DNA from: [Clostridium] hylemonae DSM 15053
Lineage (GTDB): Bacteria; Bacillota; Clostridia; Lachnospirales; Lachnospiraceae
Length of the DNA: 64,000 nt
Reading direction: 5' to 3'
Assembly: GCF_008281175.1 (NCBI RefSeq)
Contig: NZ_CP036524.1
Coordinates: forward strand, 1,674,001 to 1,738,000
Shown: positions 61,371-64,000 of the stretch, in pieces
How the letters are laid out: the number at the start of each line of letters is the position of its first letter
Position numbering within the stretch: position 1 is the first letter of the stretch
Made by a program: the position numbers and the translations under genes
The notes under the pieces: model-generated
What the model was told of the DNA's origin: nothing
Databases searched by the model: none
Seen by the model: only the letters and a program-made list of their open reading frames with translations

Positions 61371-61463
61371 AGGGGTGTTTTCATTGAAGCGCTGTATTGC
61401 AATGACTGGAATAGTTTAAGAGGATACATTAAAATGAAGGAGGACTTCACATGACTATTCCAG
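61371..61463 (+). promoter_or_regulatory. Putative translation attenuator: leader peptide and start-site hairpin
   Basis: AGGGGTG (61371-61377) precedes a possible 11-codon leader (TTG 61384 to TAA 61417-61419, MKRCIAMTGIV). Its end CTGGAATAGT (61406-61415) is perfectly complementary to ACTATTCCAG (61454-61463), the first codons of the acetyltransferase gene just after its ATG. Between them, TGAAG-GAGGA-CTTCA (61435-61449) places the ribosome site in a hairpin loop. The arrangement resembles erm/cat attenuators. Confidence 0.45.
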
Positions 61464-62080
61464 AGAAACTCATATATCCACGTACGGGGGACAAAGCGAC
61501 CATATATTTGAAGAATGTAATCAGCAGCCCCAATATAATGGTTGGAGATTACACGATGTACAATGATTTTGTCCAGGACCCGGTTCTGTTCGAGAAGAAC
61601 AACGTTTTATACCACTATCCGATCAATCACGATAAGCTCGTGATCGGCAAGTTCTGTTCCATTGCGTGCGGCGCCCGCTTCCTTTTTAACAGCGCCAACC
61701 ACAGAATGAATGCATTGTCAACGTATCCGTTTCCGCTCTTCTTTGAGGAGTGGGGACTGGACCAGAAAGATGTCACTGATTCGTGGGACAACAAAGGCGA
61801 TATCGTTGTCGGAAATGATGTGTGGATCGGATATGAAGCTGTCATTCTGGCAGGCGTCACGATAGGCGACGGAGCGATCATCGGGACACGGGCGCTTGTG
61901 ACGAAAGATGTGCCGCCCTACACGGTAGTAGGAGGCGTGCCCGCAAGACCGATAAAGAAGCGCTTTTCTGATGAAACAGTCTCTGAACTGCTGGAAATCA
62001 AGTGGTGGGACTGGCCGAAAGAGAAGATTGCAGATAATATAGAGGCAATTAAATCAGGCAGCATAGAAAAGTTGAGATGA
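61451..62080 (+). CDS. Vat/CatB-type xenobiotic O-acetyltransferase
   Basis: 209 residues of left-handed hexapeptide-repeat fold. '[20 protein letters not shown]', '[15 protein letters not shown]' (with the catalytic His), '[20 protein letters not shown]' and '[19 protein letters not shown]' closely follow streptogramin acetyltransferases (Vat) and CatB chloramphenicol acetyltransferases. It uses acetyl-CoA and is trimeric in the family. True drug resistance is not shown; many chromosomal homologues act on unknown substrates. GAAGGAGG precedes the ATG. A perfect terminator follows. Confidence 0.85.
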   Translation: MTIPEKLIYPRTGDKATIYLKNVISSPNIMVGDYTMYNDFVQDPVLFEKNNVLYHYPINHDKLVIGKFCSIACGARFLFNSANHRMNALSTYPFPLFFEEWGLDQKDVTDSWDNKGDIVVGNDVWIGYEAVILAGVTIGDGAIIGTRALVTKDVPPYTVVGGVPARPIKKRFSDETVSELLEIKWWDWPKEKIADNIEAIKSGSIEKLR

Positions 62081-62108
62081 ACAGCATATGATGCCGGCAG
62101 ATAATGTG

Positions 62109-62150
62109 ACCCGGACCGTCTTCCCAGTATGGAAGACGGTCCGGGTTATT
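62109..62150. terminator. Bidirectional terminator
   Basis: A 16-base-pair stem pairs ACCCGGACCGTCTTCC (62109-62124) with GGAAGACGGTCCGGGT (62131-62146). It lies between the acetyltransferase and the convergent EAL gene, touching the stop of the latter. Confidence 0.92.
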
Positions 62151-64000
62151 ATGTTGCGGTATTATGCTGCGGACTGCCAATTTCGGATACAGTCTGTAAA
62201 AAAATGTCGGCCGGCACAGGCTTTGAAAAATAGTAACCTTGTCCAATGTCACAGGAGAGCGACTTTAAAAATTCAAGCTGTTGTTTTGTCTCGATCCCCT
62301 CAGCTACCGTTGCGGCGCAAAGATCCTTCGCCAGATGGATGACATTGCGGATGATCGCTTCGCCTCTTGTCGTATCTGACTGGGTGGAGAGGAATTCCCT
62401 GTCCAGCTTGATCTCATCAACATCCAGTTCCCTCAGTGTATTGAGGGAAGAGTAACCGCTTCCGAAATCGTCCATGGATATTTTGAATCCCATCCCGTGG
62501 AGTCTGGCGATCACATCTTTGATCTGCTCCAGGTTGTTCATGGCGACTGTTTCCGTCACCTCCAGAAGAATGAGAGAAGGGTCGATCTCGTAGTGGCGGA
62601 CGATCTGTTCCAGCTTGTTCAGGTATTTTGCGTCGTAAAAAAAGATTCTCGACTGGTTTACCGCCACCGGTACGGCGGCATACCCCTTATCCCGCCAGCC
62701 GGCCAGACAGCGGCACGCTTCTTCCAGCATGTACATATCCAGTCTTGTAATGAACCCGTTCTGTTCAAACACCGGGATGAATTCGTCCGGATAAAGCATC
62801 TTCCCGTCGCCGGGCATCCAGCGCACGAGCGCCTCGGCACTGTGGAGAACGCCGTCTTTTAATGAAAACTTCGGCTGAAGGTACATGACAAATTCGCGGC
62901 GTTCCAACGCACTCCACATTCTGTTTTCTATTTCTGTTCTCCTGGCGGCTTTTTCGTGCAGAGCACTGTCATAGAAAGCGATGGAATCCATTTCATTTCC
63001 CTTCACGCTCTCAAGCGCGAGCAGCGCGCCGTTCATAACAGTGTCAAAATCTGCATTCACGTCGGACATACCGTTCTTTTCTATGATCATCACGCCGAAG
63101 TTGCAGAGAATGTGGTAGTCCTGATTGCTGTTCAGCCGGAATTTGTGGATCTGTTCCTGGATCATTTTAAGACGCACGCTTAACTTTTCCCGGCTGCGGT
63201 ATTTCAGGAGCATGCCAAACTGGTCCGCATTATCGCGGTAGCACAGTTCGTGTTCCCGGACATTTTCTGCGAGCACTGCGGCAATATGGCGCAGGAGCAT
63301 GTTGCCGGCATCGTAGCCATAGAATTCATTCACAAATTTAAAGCCGTTGATATTCAGAAGCACCATGGCATAATGGCCGGATTCTTTTATGAGCCGCTGC
63401 ATTTCAAGAATGAATTTATTACGGTTGTCGGAGCCGGTGAGAACATCTGTGTAGGCAAGCCTGGCTATTTCCTCTCTGCTTTTTCTGATCACACGGTATA
63501 TGTAGATAAAGAGAATGGTGAACAAGGCGGTGATACAGAGCATAATCACAGCAAAAACGGTCATAAGCGTGCCGAAATTTTCGCTCAGGTAGTCCTGTGG
63601 TACGACACAGAACAAGTTCCAGTCGTTGATTCCAAGCGGTACGATGGTAGTCCAGTATTTTTCATTTTTATACTCAAAGGTAGAGAAGGAGCTTCGGCCT
63701 GCTTTGGCAGACTTTTGTATGTATTCCTTATCCTCGGGCGAAACGGTCCCCTCATCAAAGATATTGCCGATATTATCCTGGATCACGGCATGGGAAGAGC
63801 GTATGACGAAATCGCCGTTGCTGCGGATAATGTGTGTATATGCGTTCCCTCCAAACAGCTTCTGTTCAATGATAGAAGAGAAACCAGATGCGCTTGTTGT
63901 GGCAGTCAAAGCACCGATGACAGCGCCGTCCTGATACACGGGGACACTGTAACAGTTGATCTTTGCATCTGAAAACCGGTCTGTCATCGTGTCAGATACA
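62149..64000 (-). CDS. Sensor protein with degenerate GGDEF and intact EAL domain (5' end cut)
   Basis: The frame is open to the right edge, so the first ATG seen (63987) is probably internal. The visible part starts in a Cache-type extracellular sensor ('AVIGALTATTSASGFSSI'), then a membrane helix (about 'FAVIMLCITALFTILFIYIY'). The GGDEF domain reads NADQF at the signature and NINGF for the first metal site, so cyclase activity is unlikely. The EAL domain keeps 'EALVRW', 'VAVNQSR', 'LLEVTET', 'DDFGSGYSSLN', 'IKLDREF', 'AEGIET' and 'GQGYYFSKP', consistent with an active cyclic-di-GMP phosphodiesterase. Confidence 0.9.
   Translation of the reverse strand, partial: VSDTMTDRFSDAKINCYSVPVYQDGAVIGALTATTSASGFSSIIEQKLFGGNAYTHIIRSNGDFVIRSSHAVIQDNIGNIFDEGTVSPEDKEYIQKSAKAGRSSFSTFEYKNEKYWTTIVPLGINDWNLFCVVPQDYLSENFGTLMTVFAVIMLCITALFTILFIYIYRVIRKSREEIARLAYTDVLTGSDNRNKFILEMQRLIKESGHYAMVLLNINGFKFVNEFYGYDAGNMLLRHIAAVLAENVREHELCYRDNADQFGMLLKYRSREKLSVRLKMIQEQIHKFRLNSNQDYHILCNFGVMIIEKNGMSDVNADFDTVMNGALLALESVKGNEMDSIAFYDSALHEKAARRTEIENRMWSALERREFVMYLQPKFSLKDGVLHSAEALVRWMPGDGKMLYPDEFIPVFEQNGFITRLDMYMLEEACRCLAGWRDKGYAAVPVAVNQSRIFFYDAKYLNKLEQIVRHYEIDPSLILLEVTETVAMNNLEQIKDVIARLHGMGFKISMDDFGSGYSSLNTLRELDVDEIKLDREFLSTQSDTTRGEAIIRNVIHLAKDLCAATVAEGIETKQQLEFLKSLSCDIGQGYYFSKPVPADIFLQTVSEIGSPQHNTAT

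Noticed and set aside
60421-62080. A prophage remnant based on the tail-fibre-like knob
   Set aside because: No other phage genes surround it, and each gene has its own promoter and ribosome site.

Overview
The window looks like chromosome of a spore-forming, anaerobic Lachnospiraceae-type Firmicute (Clostridium cluster XIVa; species not determined). Supporting signs are AGGAGG ribosome sites, many GTG starts, TTGACA-17-TATAAT promoters, a ferredoxin-like [FeFe]-hydrogenase, the order NUDIX - spoIIM - xerD-like known from Bacillus and Clostridia, SpoVB-like and DacF-like proteins, and a large 2-hydroxyacyl-CoA dehydratase activase. No CRISPR array, rRNA, complete prophage or transposase gene was seen. 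There is one tRNA gene, tRNA-Leu(CAA).

Layout. 1-8.8 kb: the tail of a cobalamin-binding protein, a hydrogenase, alaS, a tandem glycine riboswitch driving an APC permease, rpsU, a membrane protein and a class III aminotransferase. 8.8-22 kb: maf, a prolyl-tRNA deacylase-like protein, an ABC-class ATPase, two D,D-carboxypeptidases, an M24 peptidase, a HAD phosphatase, a phosphoesterase, scpAB, a LysR regulator and a YbaK protein. 22-26 kb: a possible non-coding RNA, then LexA-boxed recA-recX and rny. 26-30 kb: an oxidative pentose phosphate operon (lactonase-gnd-zwf) behind a palindromic operator. 30-39 kb: an aminotransferase, NUDIX, spoIIM, a decayed xerD-like gene, a SpoVB-like flippase, then iscR-iscS-iscU-mnmA-PHP. 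39-51 kb: glycolysis (gap, pgk, tpiA, gpmI, pyk) interrupted by the convergent dehydratase activase and a rhomboid-like gene. 51-64 kb is more accessory: two proteins sharing an N-terminal leader motif, a TrmB regulator with a lysA-like gene, a lipoprotein, tRNA-Leu, a large sortase-anchored-type surface protein, a collagen-like protein, a Vat/CatB-type acetyltransferase with a leader that looks like a translation attenuator, and a cut-off GGDEF-EAL protein.

Two families of palindromic repeats recur at gene 3' ends. In two cases the repeat supplies the last codons and the stop of the gene. The points I rate highest are the attenuator-like leader of the acetyltransferase, the shared N-terminal 'MYxYxxKxKD...IQR' motif of two otherwise unrelated proteins, the palindromic repeats that supply C-termini, the glycine riboswitch on a permease, and a promoter-to-terminator transcript without a clear ORF before recA.
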